NCBI GenBank assembly: GCA_029959085.1
Contig: JARWIR010000031.1
Location: forward strand, 3,162,001-3,226,000
Direction: 5' to 3'
DNA length: 64,000 nucleotides
DNA from: Nemophila menziesii
Taxonomy: Eukaryota > Streptophyta > Magnoliopsida > Boraginales > Hydrophyllaceae
The notes under the pieces were generated by a model, which saw only the letters and a program-made list of their open reading frames with translations, searched no databases and was not told the DNA's origin. Position 1 is the stretch's first letter. Each line of letters starts with the position of its first letter. The translations under genes were made by a program, and so were the position numbers. Positions 36,432 through 47,279 of the stretch are shown here, piece by piece.

Positions 36432-38201
36432 TGGTGGGTCCTGGTGTGTTATTAAATTAAGTGCAAAAATAAAGGAACCACTTAACCGCAAGTGTACGGT
36501 TGTCCCAAGTAATATATGATAATCAAGTTCGTTCTCAGGGACGGATTAGGTTCAACCCAAATATTAATCAAGTAGTAAAAATAATTGCTAAACATAAAAT
36601 AAAAGATAAGAATTTTTGTTTGGTTTTTGTAATACTGAAATTGCAAATAAAATAAAGACTAAAAATTAAATTAACAGAAAGGAAATAAAGCAAAGAAACG
36701 ACTAACTTCAGATAAGAGAGATACTTGAGTCTCGCAAAGGAATCCACTTTATCAATGTAATCTATGCTATATCTAAGGGTAGAATTGGAATTATAATATT
36801 TGTCGGGCCTCTAATATCTCCTAGCCCCCTGTCGGGTGGACCTAGAAGCTATCCTAAAGTATTATAAACACCTGTATGGTCGAATATATCTCTTCGGATG
36901 ATATGAATTTACCTCTTTGGCTATGTAACTAGTTAAGCCTGTCGGTCAATAACGGCATTACACGGGTATTACCTAGATCTGTATTCAAACCCCCCTGTCG
37001 GATGATCACTTCGCCACTAAAGTGAATAGCCCAAATACTAACAACTAATTCTAGTTGTTCCTAAAAGAATTAGTAATGAAAACAAAGTAATATCCAATAT
37101 ATAAAACTCAATCCTATTTAAAACAATCCCAAATTCAAAACATAGAAAACAATTAATTAAGGTTTACCCCCTTAATGCGATTCTCAAGTATAAAGAAATT
37201 TAGCTCATAATGAAATTAAAGGCTAACATAAAAGAAAAGGAATTCATGTTCAAGTACAAGAAAGAAATAAATAACCTAAAGGGTTGAATGACTATTGTTG
37301 GAAGAACAGGATTCCTCCAGCTTCTAGCTTCTTCTCTCCTTCGTGCTCTGACTTGAAAACCTTAAGCCTCTTGTGTAATTCTCTGAAGTGTGTGAAAGTA
37401 GGAGGTTAAGGGGTGTATTTATAGGTGTTGGAGGACCCTAGGTCTAATTTCTTGGAGTGGAAGACAATTCAAGGACTCTTAAATTCGTAGCTCTAAATTC
37501 TAGGAAAGGTAAGATTCTTCTACTGATTTGATTTGGTCATATCTTTTTCAATAATTATCCGTTTGAGAAGTTCCAATATATGAAACTGCTTTTCTTGGAA
37601 AGAGCTTTCTATTGGTGCAGACCACTCGTCCAGAATCCTAGCCAATCTTTAATTATGATTTAATCTTTAAAACGTGGCTGGATTTTCAGATTTCAAAAGG
37701 CAGCTTTATCTTTTCCTTCTTTGAATAAATCTTTCCTAAATCTTCTTATTTCCATGTAAATCTTCTTTCCTTTAATTCTTTATCTTGACTTGGTCTCTAA
37801 GTAATTACCATTTATCTTATAAAGCTTCACATTAAATAAATAATTAAACCGCATATGCTGAAAAAGAATAAATCAATAAATCAAGAAAACGAAATAGGAA
37901 AGTGCACTCTAAAAATAGAAACTCGAGTAAAAATCATTTCCTAACACTCTAAAATACACTAAGACTTTATTCTCACTTTTTCTCCTTGGATTGGTCTTTC
38001 ATGAGATTCAAGAACCGATTAACTTTGCATTAAAAATAGTCAAATTTACGCACAAAAGCTCAGATTCTGCAAATAGTTAATTTCCAAGGGGAGAAAGTGC
38101 AATATGATCAAATAAGCCTAAAAGTCTATCAAAGAAGCCATTTATTCACCTAAAAGGATGTCTCCCAGGGGCTAATAATTAGAACAAATAGGGAGACATC
38201 A
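36432..38201 (-). repeat. L3: 5' LTR of C2
   Basis: The plus strand begins tggtgggtcctgg and ends gggagacatca. The TATA box (minus) is at 37416-37423. Length is 1770 bp; it is the partner of L1. Confidence 0.88.
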
Positions 38202-38480
38202 CTTGTGGACCATAGGTGCGGTATAGGGGTATACCGCAGGGATACTCCCCACAGGTCTTTTATCCGTTCCGAAAAATTTTGTTTCTTCCCTAACTCGATT
38301 TCTCCAATACCTAAACATCAAAAACACTAATACCTTTCTCAAATATGCAATATCAACTAAAAATAACTAAACTAAACATAAACTAAAACCGTAAAAGACA
38401 TAAAAACATAAAAATTTGCGGGTTGTCTCCCGTACAGCACTTTTATTTAACGTCTTTCAAAGTTAGACGTGTTACCTCTA
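38202..38480 (-). repeat. B1 GC-rich spacer, right part, and post-pol conserved block
   Basis: 38202-38270 continues the GC-rich array (gcggtataggggtataccgc) after the C2 insertion. 38410-38476 holds a block ggttgtctcc..gcacttttatttaacg..agacgtgttacc, also found at 28165-28225 and 59703-59760, directly after the pol stop in each element. Its arms acgtc/gacgt could pair. Confidence 0.65.
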
Positions 38481-39683
38481 TCAAGATTTACGAATATAGC
38501 CTCCCCAACAACGAGTTAGGCTATGAACGTCAACTAATCTGCGCTTGACCCCAGTTTTGGGGCGAATTTCTATCACCTTGGCTGAAACAACCTTAGTGAC
38601 AATGAATGGTCCCATCCACGAGTCTTTGAAACTTCGTGGCCTATTCTCGCGTTTGTGCGCTTTCCATAGTACTTCATGGCCAACCCCAAAATCAATGTTT
38701 GGCTCAGTATCCACAGGTTTTAAGTGGATCTTCTCAGGAGGGACTTTGTGATGTGAAAGGCTGTGGATGATAGGAACGGTGGGATCTAACTTCCTTGGTT
38801 TCTTACCCAAGACATAGAAGGTCTCGGATACGTTCTTTGCATGAAGGGTGATGGTTCCTTCTTGGAAGTTGATGACACTTTGACTTGTGGTCATGAAAGG
38901 CCGTCCAAGTATGATTGGAACTTGCTTATCTGCATCAAACTCAAGAATAACAAAGTCAGTAGGGATGGCAATATTACCTGCACGGACTAAGATGTCCTCC
39001 ACTGTTCCCCATGTCATTTTAACTGAGTTGTCAGCAAACTGCAACTTTACTGGAGTTTTCTCTGATTTCTGAAGTCCAAGTCTCTCGAACACGGACTTAG
39101 GCATAAGATTCACACCAGAACCCACATCGTACATAGCTTTCACTTTGAGCATACCATGTAATTGAATAGGAAGGTTGAAACTTCCCGGATCTTTAAGCTT
39201 TGTTGGTAGCTCTCGTTCACTTCTTCTTGAAACCCTCAGGTTCTCTCTTGGGATCTCTACACTCGCTTCTTTCTCAGGAATAACTTGCGTAAAAACTTGT
39301 TGCGGTGTGAGTCCTTTCTTTGCAATCTCAAGCATTTGGGCGTTGATATTTTTGGGTTGGTACGCCTCTACAAATGTCTTGAGTACAGTGTCATCCTTAG
39401 GATTTGTATCAGGAATGGTTGATGACACTGGTTGAACAATAGGTGGCGATTCCACCTTCTCTTCTTCTTTCTCTTCTTGCACAGCAGGTGCAACTTCATC
39501 TTCATTCTCTTTCGAATTTAGCTCAGCTTGGTAATCCATAACCGATCGAATTTCCTCTTGCATCTTCCTCAAAAGCTGTATAAATTCAGCTTTCTCTTGA
39601 TCGTCCTCCACATAAACCTCAGAACAGTCAGATTCCATGGGGCTAGACTTGGTTGGTTCTTCTTCGGTACTCGGAACTTCCAC
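38481..39683 (-). pseudogene. B1 Gag-linker/protease fused to integrase C-terminal tail
   Basis: An uninterrupted run of 400 codons. N-terminal third: acidic linker (SDCSEVYVEDDQEKAEFIQLL). The middle is a retropepsin: LKDPGSFNLPIQLHG and MYDVGSGVNLMPKSVFERLGL, where the usual D-(T/L)-G-A active site reads D-V-G-S, then ILGRPFMTTSQSVINFQEG. It then passes directly into VLWKAHKRENRPRSFKDSWMGPFIVTKVV, the integrase C-terminal tail. RT, RNase H and the integrase core are absent without a frame break. B2 has the same junction. Upstream the same frame reaches Gag through stops at 39786-39788 and 39936-39938. The product would be a protease with a DNA/RNA-binding tail. Whether D-V-G-S is active is uncertain. 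Confidence 0.8.
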
Positions 39684-39935
39684 GGCACTAACGGCAGCAT
39701 GCGGTACTTCCTCTTTTTCTTCAATTTCAAGGCAAATGGCCTTGCAAGCTTCGAACCCAACATTGTTTTCACCTCCTTCGATTGCCTATACTTCTTTCTG
39801 TTCCATTAAATTTGTTAACACTTTGTTTAATTGTTCTACTTGAGTACCTAACATCTGAAGTATGGCATCTTGTCCTCGGACTTTCTCTTCCTGAGCGTTC
39901 ATAGTCGTGGTCAAACGGTCCAAAGCTTGTGCAAT

Positions 39936-40415
39936 CTATTGATTATCCATAGATCCTTCTTGAGGATACTGAGGTAAAGCTTTCTGATCTAATGAATCAG
40001 TATAGGCATCTTGAACAGGTTTTTTAGGGGGAGCAGGTCTATTTTGATATTGATTTTGGTACTGACCTCTCGAGTGGGAAGAGTTGTTCTGGGGGCGCGG
40101 TTGATAATGACCAGGATTAGCGGCCCCTTGTGGATTTGAATACTGCATACCCGGATGATTTCGGTTACCCCATTGATAGCCTCCTCGGTTGGATATAAAG
40201 TAAACAGACTGTGGATTTGATTCACACTCTTCCCATGTATGATTGTTAACCCCACATTGTTGACAATCTTGTGCTTCTTGTACTACATTTGCAGCGGCTA
40301 AATTCTTTTGCATCTCTAACTTCAGCTCTTTGATTTGATTCTCTAACGCAGATATTTGAGCTGAGTTCGCAGTTTCTGCATCTAAACGAAGCGTTCCTCG
40401 GGTCTTTGCAATAGG
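39936..40415 (-). pseudogene. B1 gag, C-terminal part (zinc knuckle), cut by Copia insertion
   Basis: A coiled segment (around QISALENQIKELKLEM) precedes the knuckle CQQCGVNNHTWEEC (CX2CX4HX4C). An Asn/Gln/Pro-rich region and DAYTDSLDQKALP follow. The left limit is a TAG stop at 39936-39938. The right limit is the ATCTC duplication made by the Copia element; the N-terminal part resumes at 47280. Confidence 0.9.
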
Positions 40416-40420
40416 ATCTC

Positions 40421-41549
40421 TGTTGGCCTAACGTCCTTTTAATCTTGTTTTAATATTTGCCAAATCTCGTGTTTACGTCCCCGTAAAAGTGCTTGTCTTG
40501 CTACATGGTTTATACATTTAACTAATTGTCTTTCTTCCATTTATAAACCTTTGTTTAGCCTTCTTCATGAAACCGGACCGGATTACCGGTCATACGGCCG
40601 GCTTACCGGCGGAAGAAAGCCGTTGCCCAACGGTCAAATGCCACGTCAAGCCAACCGTTGGACTAAATGACAAACCACACCGGTATACCGGTGAGATCAC
40701 CGGCTAGCCGGTCAGAAGGCAGAATGTGCTTATAAAAAGGAGTTTTATCACATTCAAGAAACTACCTCTTACCAATCCAATTCTAATCATTCTTACACAT
40801 TAATTAGAGGTCTCAAGCTAACATAGAATCAATCCAAGCTTGATCAATCAACTTGTCATATCTACTCATTCAAGGAGTAAATCAAAGGAGCTTCAAAGTT
40901 CAATCAACTCAAGAGAAGTTTTAAGCTTAGAGTTATATCATCTCTTTAGGAGTTTATTAGCAAAGTTGTTTCACCCTTCAAACACTTACATTTATCCTCT
41001 TAAGTCTAGTTCTTGTAATAGATAGATTAAGAGAGAATTAGAGTATCGGGAGTATACTCGGTGTCCTTGTGTTGCGATAGCACAAGAGTTTGTCCTTCGT
41101 GGTATCGAAGAGGTTGTAAGGGTTATTGTGTTCTCGACCCGGTTAAGAGAGACACGGGAGCTTAGTGAAAAGCTTGAAATCCTAAGGAGGCTTCCTTAGG
41201 TAGTGGATGTAGGGATAACTGAACCACTATACATCGTTGTGTACTTTCTATCCCTACTCTATTTACTTTCCACACTTTATATGTTGATTATATGCTAGTA
41301 TAAATATCGTAATAATCTTTACCTAGTTTATCAAACCTATTGTCTCTAGAGTAGTAAGAGATTAGAAACTTGTTTTACTTGTTTCACTTATATATCAAAC
41401 CTCTAGTTTATCCATTGCATGATCCCTTAAGAGTTTGATATGTTTAGTTGACCTAGTAGTTTATCTCTTAAACTTATTATTGTCCAAAAGATTTTTAATT
41501 AGGCATTAATCTTATTAGTAATCCTATTCACCCCCCTCTAGGACTTTCA
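40421..41549 (+). repeat. 5' LTR of the Copia-type element
   Basis: It begins tgttggcctaacg and ends ggactttca. U3 contains a GC-rich cluster of ccgg palindromes (about 40572-40712, e.g. ccggtataccggtgag) just before the TATA box. Confidence 0.93.
40731..40738 (+). promoter_or_regulatory. LTR TATA box
   Basis: tataaaaa-type box (tataaaaagg) in U3, directly downstream of the ccgg cluster. The counterpart in the right LTR starts at 46460. Confidence 0.7.
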
Positions 41550-41550
41550 A

Positions 41551-41564
41551 TTGGTATCAGAGCC
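41551..41564 (+). promoter_or_regulatory. Primer-binding site (initiator tRNA-Met)
   Basis: ttggtatcagagcc, two bases after the LTR end, the standard Copia primer site. Confidence 0.92.
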
Positions 41565-41573
41565 TATCTCTAC

Positions 41574-42659
41574 GTGAATAGCTTAATCGTTAGTAGAGTA
41601 AACGATATGGAATTTAATCTTTTGGAAGAGTCGTCTTCTACCCGACCTCCACTTTTTGTAGGAACTTACTATTTTGCTTGGAGAACAAAAATGGAGGAAT
41701 TTATCAAAGCCGAAGATCCCGATCAATGGAGAATTGATATGGAAGGTCCATTCATTCCATACAAAGAGGAGTTAAATGAAGCGGGAGTTCTTAAGTTAAA
41801 TCAAGAAGAAAAAGATTATGATGAACTCACCGATTAGGATAATGTTAAGCTCACTCAAAATGCAAAACCGATGTACACTCTAATTTGTGGAATATCGGAA
41901 GAGATTTTCTCACAAATGTTAGATTGTAATTCCGCAAAAGAGCTTTGGGATCGTTTGGAGTTTCTATATGGAATTGTCGAGAATGACGAAGAAAAAGAAA
42001 GATTAATCCATGATGAATCTCATGACAATCCTAAACCAAACCATGAGGTAGCTATCTATCCTAATTCTTTGTCACCTCCATATAAATATGATGATATTAG
42101 GCATATTTCATCCCTTCTAAAAATTCTTGATTCTCAAATCCATTTGAATAATCTTATGTTGAAAAAGGCTAAAGTTGAACAAAAGAATTGTTTTAATTGT
42201 TGTATCACTTTAGATGATATCCTAGGAAATACTAAAAACCCTTGTTTTGAAAATATTTTCTTTTCAAATAAAAGTCAACATCCTATGAAGAAAAATATAG
42301 AAGGCTTTGAAAAAGTGGATGAGGCATTTTCCATTGCTCTTAAAACTTTAGAAAATCATCCCTATTTAAATGTCACTCCATTTGATGAAAATGATCTTTT
42401 TAAAGAAAAATTGTTTTTAAGTGAAAATTTGATTTTACAAAAGAATGAGAAAAATTCGTGTTCAAAACCTTCTCGTGATATTTCTATTCGAAAAATAAAT
42501 ACTTGTAACTATTGTGGTAAACCCGGTCATCATGTTTCTACGTGTCATTACCACAAACAACTTGAATACGGGTCTTTAATACCCTCGTGGGAAAAACCGA
42601 CATGGATCGTGAAAAGTACTAATCGTGTTCCCGGATCCACTCTACCTCGGATACCATAG
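41574..42659 (+). pseudogene. Copia-type gag (DUF4219/UBN2-like) with one in-frame TAG
   Basis: The N-terminus RPPLFVGTYYFAWRTKMEEFI matches the DUF4219 region ('RPPLFDGTNY'). The capsid part includes YTLICGISEEIFSQML and SAKELWDRLEFLYG. A C-terminal zinc knuckle CNYCGKPGHHVSTC lies near 42507-42550. A single TAG at 41835-41837 stands where relatives have Trp (before DNVKLTQNAK). A better start is the ATG at about 41608 (MEFNLLEE). It would package the element RNA; enzymes would have to come from an autonomous relative. Confidence 0.88.
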
Positions 42660-43408
42660 TAATATTCATTGTAGGTGTTGAGCGTCAAGAAAATGGAATA
42701 ATATTCAAAAAGATGCTCAAATCTCGTAAAAGAAAAATCCGGTGAAATTCTTCCTTCCTTTCTTTTTTAGTTTGTGTTTTATTATGTGTTTATGTGCTTT
42801 ATCCTATATGCGCTATTATCTTTTAGGCTTTACCCCTTTATCATGCTTGAAATTGTTTAGTTTTTGTTTTGGGTCTTTTTGTTCTTTTTAGAAAGTATAG
42901 GGGTTGTTGTGCAATTAACTGTTTTCATATTTTTCGTGATTTCCACTTCATAATTTTTCATAACAAAAATTATTTTGGAAGTTTTATAACATTTCTAAAC
43001 TATTGGGGAACTTTCGGGTAACTTTCGAGCACTTTTCAAAAACGTAAAAATCGGAAATTTTTTGTTTTCGTCGAGGGCTTGACCGGCTTACCGGTCCCTT
43101 ACCGGGTTACCGGTGAAGGAGTTTTTTTGTTTCTGCTTCCTGACCGGCTAACCGGTAAAATGACCGGTATACCGGTGGTTGGATCTGACGCGTTTTTAAC
43201 ACAGCGTTTTTACTCTTTCTCTTCTCATTATCATCAAACCCTTTTCGTTTTTATCTTCCTTCCTCTTCAAAATCCGAAAATCTTACTCCTCTCCTTCAAA
43301 AACCCTTCATAAACCTTCAAATATCTACATCATAATCCATATAATCAAAGCTTTCATCTTCTCCATATCAAAACACCACCCATTTAAATCCTTCACTTTG
43401 TCTTCATT
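42660..43408 (+). other. Spacer between gag and ORF2 with ccggt cluster
   Basis: Non-coding. At 43080-43175 it holds repeated accggt/ccggtta words, e.g. gaccggtataccggtgg, resembling the U3 cluster. It occupies the place where pol would be. Confidence 0.6.
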
Positions 43409-44604
43409 ATGCCTCCAAGAAAAGAAGCTTCAACATCAAAAGGGAAGAAAAGAGCTAGCTTCTCAAGGGCTCAAGAGGAAGATCCACCAATCACTTCTCA
43501 TGGTACAAAACCCTTCGAAATCAAACCCGGGAGGTTAATCAATCAATCGGCCTTTCCTTCTAGTCCAAGTTTCTATGATCTTCTCTCCACTCAAGGTTTA
43601 ATAGCTTTCCTCTCTATTGAAATTTCCATTGCTATTAGCTTTTGCGTTGAATTCTATACCAATTTTGAGTATGATTGTGATAAAAATGCTATTAACTCAC
43701 AAGTTCATGGAAAAACTTTTACTCTAAATCAAAGAATTTTAGCTCGTTTTTTCAATCTTCGTGATTCCGGTATTGATTTCTTTTGGGGTGTTGGTTGGGT
43801 CCACTTGATGATGAAAAAACTAATCGGGTTTCTACTTTTATGGAATCTCATATGATTCCTCCTATTTCTCCCGTTTGGAAAAATAATAATTTCTCACCCG
43901 ATTTTCAAGTGGCTTATAAACTCGTTTTACAAGGGCTTTTTTGTAAATCAAAACATGATGCTATGATTTCCCCCTATGAAGCCTACCTTATGTATCTCAT
44001 TTATAACTCCGAACCCATAAATTTTCCGGCAATAATGATAAAATTAATGAATCATGCCCGAAACAATACCGTGAATGTTCCTTACGGTTTAGCCTTATCA
44101 TCGTTTTTTGAAAACCATCTCAAACTTGATCCAAAACTTTCTCAAATTAGAAATTTCAATCCAAATTGGGTATTTGGTTACAAAGCTATCCGTCAAATGA
44201 AACTTGTGATTTATAACAATCAATATATCCCGGATAAGAATCTTGATCACTTGGGAGATAGAACACCCATCTCTAGTATCAAAGCCTCTTCCGAACCTTC
44301 CACGGGCATACCTATTCCGGCCTCTCCTATTCAAAATGAGCCTACACAAAACCACCCTCCAAATGAGGATCCTCCTAATCTCTCCCGTATTGAAAGCACA
44401 ATAAACCGTTTTATGGATTATATGGGAAGAAAATTTGAGGTTTTGGAAGAGAAATTGGAAAGAAAATTTGGGGTTTTGGAAGAAAAATTTGGAATTCTTG
44501 CTAATGAGATGACTTGTGTGAAAAACGATGTTTCGTGCATTAAGGATGATGTGTCACATTCCCGCCACCGTTCTAGAAGCCGCTCTCCACGGGATAATCG
44601 TTAA
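43409..44604 (+). pseudogene. Env-position ORF2, 'putative plant transposon protein'-like
   Basis: Two open segments (43409-43855, 43783-44604) overlap. A frameshift near 43785 joins them to about 395 codons. The N-terminus MPPRKEASTSKGKKRAS is basic. The middle (TLNQRILARFFNLRDSG, MISPYEAYLMYLIYNSEP, PYGLALSSFFENHL) resembles the plant transposon protein core seen in ORF3 of the Gypsy elements. The C-terminus has heptad-like repeats of RKFEVLEEKLE / RKFGVLEEKFG and an RS-rich end (SRHRSRSRSP). Copia elements of the SIRE group carry an ORF here. There is no signal peptide, so an envelope role is not supported. Function unknown. Confidence 0.7.
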
Positions 44605-46137
44605 TTACTTTTATTGGGTGTTTTTAATTTTCATATTATCCTATTTAGTTTCGTTTTCACTTTGGTTGTTGGTTTCTAGTTGATTATGTTTTTTCTCTAG
44701 TTTGGATTTTAAGTTTGGACTATCGTTTGTTTTCCTTAAGTTTATGTAATTGTTGGATATTAGAATATTTGGTTATTTTATTATGTTTTGGATATTTGAA
44801 GTTTTAGTTATTTGGATGTTTCTTAAAGTGTTGGTTGTTTTGGACTATTAGTTGGTTTGGATGTCTTTAATTTTGTTATGAATTAGTTGGATGTATTAAT
44901 CTTGTTATGGATTTTTAGTTGTGTTTTGAATGTCTTTATATTGTGGTTATTTGGTCATTATGGATATTATCTTATTTGAGTTAAAGATGCTAACGTTTGT
45001 TTGTTGATAATAGGTGTTACTATTCTTCAAATCGTCACAAATTGCATCTTCATCCCTTTCTTTCATACAAATTGCACTTAGGTCCCTATAGTATTGAAAA
45101 ATTTGTTTTTAAGACCCTAAAGTTTTTCAAAATTTTGCATTTAGGTCCCTATATTTCTAAAATTGATTTTTGAGCCCTATAGTTTGGGAAAAATACATCT
45201 TAACCCCTTTACTATTTAAAATTAGTTTTTACCCCTTGTATTTTTAAACCTTGTCTTAGGTTCTTTTTGTTATTAACAAAGGGGGAGAAAATCTTAGTTA
45301 AACTTTTTCAAATAGGAACAAAAACCGTATGCATTTTGAAAGGGGGAGTTTTTTTCATTGTAATTATCTTTAAAACTCAAATGCTTAGGTTGAAGGTGGA
45401 TCTTTGATTAAAAATGTGTTCATTATATCTTAGTAACTTTCATTTGCTATTCCCGTAAGTTATGATACTTATTACTCGTCACTAATCTTGCTTACCTTTT
45501 ATAGGTAACTTTGCTAAATTTATCCTCCTTGTTGGTTAAATGCTCCTCAATATTATGTCTTGGATATTGTATTGTGATATTTATAGTGCTAACATTTTCT
45601 TGGTGTTGTAGGTGCTAATTGGTTAAATAATTACTTTTTATAGTCCCTACATTTTGAAAAATGACACAATGGTCCCTTGGTGATATTTTATTTGACCTCA
45701 CATTTTCTTTAAAAAATGATGGTCATATTTCCTTTCTTTAAAATTTGAAAAATGGTACTTATGTCTTTCAAAATATAAATTTTTACAACTAAGTCCCTCA
45801 AATTTTGAAAAATTATGCTTTCACCCCTAAAAGACTTTTCTTCTAAATTATTCACTAATTCTTTTTGTTGTTGACAAAGGGGGAGAAAGATCAAAGATAC
45901 AAACTTAAATGTTTTATAAACCATAAAGTATCTTTGAACACAATTTTGCATTGTTATTATGCCTTGTGTAAGGGGGAGTTTTTAAATGAATTGTTTTACG
46001 TAACATTTTTATAAAAATACCTTATGCATAGAGTAAGGGGGAGTTACTCCATTTACCGATCGATAACTCATTTAAAGGTTTTCATTGTTAAAAACTCTTT
46101 ATTGGCAAACTTGTGTTTTCGATTTGTCAAACATCAA
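44605..46137 (+). other. U-rich 3' untranslated region with repeated PPT-like motifs
   Basis: No coding. aagggggag words occur at about 45278-45290, 45339-45348, 45877-45888, 45970-45978 and 46034-46043 before the true tract. Two imperfect copies of a 'ttaggtccct' rich block (45060-45290 and 45640-45890) show internal duplication. Confidence 0.65.
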
Positions 46138-46149
46138 AAAGGGGGAGAT
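46138..46149 (+). promoter_or_regulatory. Polypurine tract of the Copia-type element
   Basis: aagggggagat directly before the right LTR (tgttggcc), the usual plus-strand primer. Confidence 0.9.
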
Positions 46150-47279
46150 TGTTGGCCTAACGTCCTTTTAATCTTGTTTTAATATTTGCCAAATCTCGTG
46201 TTTACATCCCCGTAAAAGTGCTTGTCTTGCTACATGGTTTATACATTTAACTAATTGTCTTTATTCCATTTATAAACCTTTGTTTAGCCTTCTTCATGAA
46301 ACCAGACCAGATTACCGGTCATACGGCCGGCTTACCGGCGGAAGAAAGCCGTTGCCCAACGATCAAATGCCACGTCAAGCCAACCGTTGGACTAAATGAC
46401 AAACCACACCGCTATACCGGTGAGATCACCGGCTAGCCGGTCAGAAGGCAGAATGTGCTTATAAAAAAGAGTTTTATCACATTCAAGAGACTACCTCTTA
46501 CCAATCCAATTCTAATCATTCTTACACATCAATTAGAGGTCTCAAGCTAACATAGAATCAATCCAAGCTTGATCAATCAACTTGTCATATCTACTCATTC
46601 AAGGAGTAAATCAAAGGAGCTTCAAAGTTCAATCAACTCAAGAGAAGTTTTAAGCTTAGAGTTATATCATCTCTTTAGGAGTTTATTAGCAAAGTTGTTT
46701 CACCCTTCAAACACTTACATTTATCCTCTTAAGTCTAGTTCTTGTAATAGATAGATTAAGAGAGAATTAGAGTATCGGGAGTATACTCGGTGTCCTTGTG
46801 TTGCGATAGCACAAGAGTTTGTCCTTCGTGTATCGAAGAGGTTGTAAGGGTTATTGTGTTCTCGACCCGGTTAAGAGAGACACGGGAGCTTAGTGAAAAG
46901 CTTGAAATCCTAAGGAGGCTTCCTTAGGTAGTGGATGTAGGGATAACCAAACCACTATACATCGTTGTCTACTTTCTATCCCTACTCTATTTACTTTCCG
47001 CACTTTATATGGTTGATTATATGCTAGTATAAATATCGTAATAATCTTTACCTAGTTTATCAAACCTATTGTCTCTAGAGTAGTAAGAGATTAGAAACTT
47101 GTTTTACTTGTTTCACTTATATATCAAACCTCTAGTTTATCCATTGCATGATCCCTTAAGAGTTTGATATGTTTAGTTGACCTAGTAGTTTATCTCTTAA
47201 ACTTATTATTGTCCAAAATATTTTTAATTAGGCATTAATCTTATTAGTAATCCTATTCACCCCCCCTCTAGGACTTTCA
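46150..47279 (+). repeat. 3' LTR of the Copia-type element
   Basis: It begins tgttggcctaacg and ends ggactttca. About fourteen substitutions and three single-base indels separate it from the left LTR, by eye. Confidence 0.93.

Larger units (their letters stand above)
23477..38201 (-). mobile_element. Composite C: Athila-like element C2 with nested, collapsed element C1 (three LTRs)
   Basis: Three C-family LTRs are present: L1 23477-25166, L2 29595-31346 and L3 36432-38201. L1 and L3 resemble each other more than L2, for example in the tcttctctcctt(c)(t/g)tgctctgac segment. They are flanked by cttgc and cttgt, so they are the ends of C2. Internal sequence next to L3 is gag and pol, but integrase stops exactly at the outer edge of L2, without 3' region or polypurine tract. 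L2 with its primer site and ORF belongs to a second element C1 inserted in the integrase gene. The missing C1 3' LTR and C2 integrase end imply a later recombinational deletion. Confidence 0.8.
40421..47279 (+). mobile_element. Non-autonomous Ty1/Copia-type element with gag and ORF2, no pol
   Basis: LTRs at 40421-41549 and 46150-47279 are about 1-1.5% different by eye. They are flanked by a perfect ATCTC duplication (40416-40420, 47280-47284). A tRNA-Met primer site follows the left LTR and a polypurine tract precedes the right one. Internal coding is a Copia gag (41574-42659) and a second ORF (43409-44604) in the env-like position. Protease, integrase, RT and RNase H are not there. It is the only plus-strand LTR element and the youngest insertion in the window by LTR identity. 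Confidence 0.93.

Noticed and set aside
40840..41025. 61-codon frame repeated at 46569-46754
   Set aside because: The two copies are identical only because they lie in the two LTRs of the Copia element; no motif.
43409..44604. Retroviral envelope gene
   Set aside because: Only the position suggests it; there is no signal peptide, transmembrane segment or cysteine-rich ectodomain.
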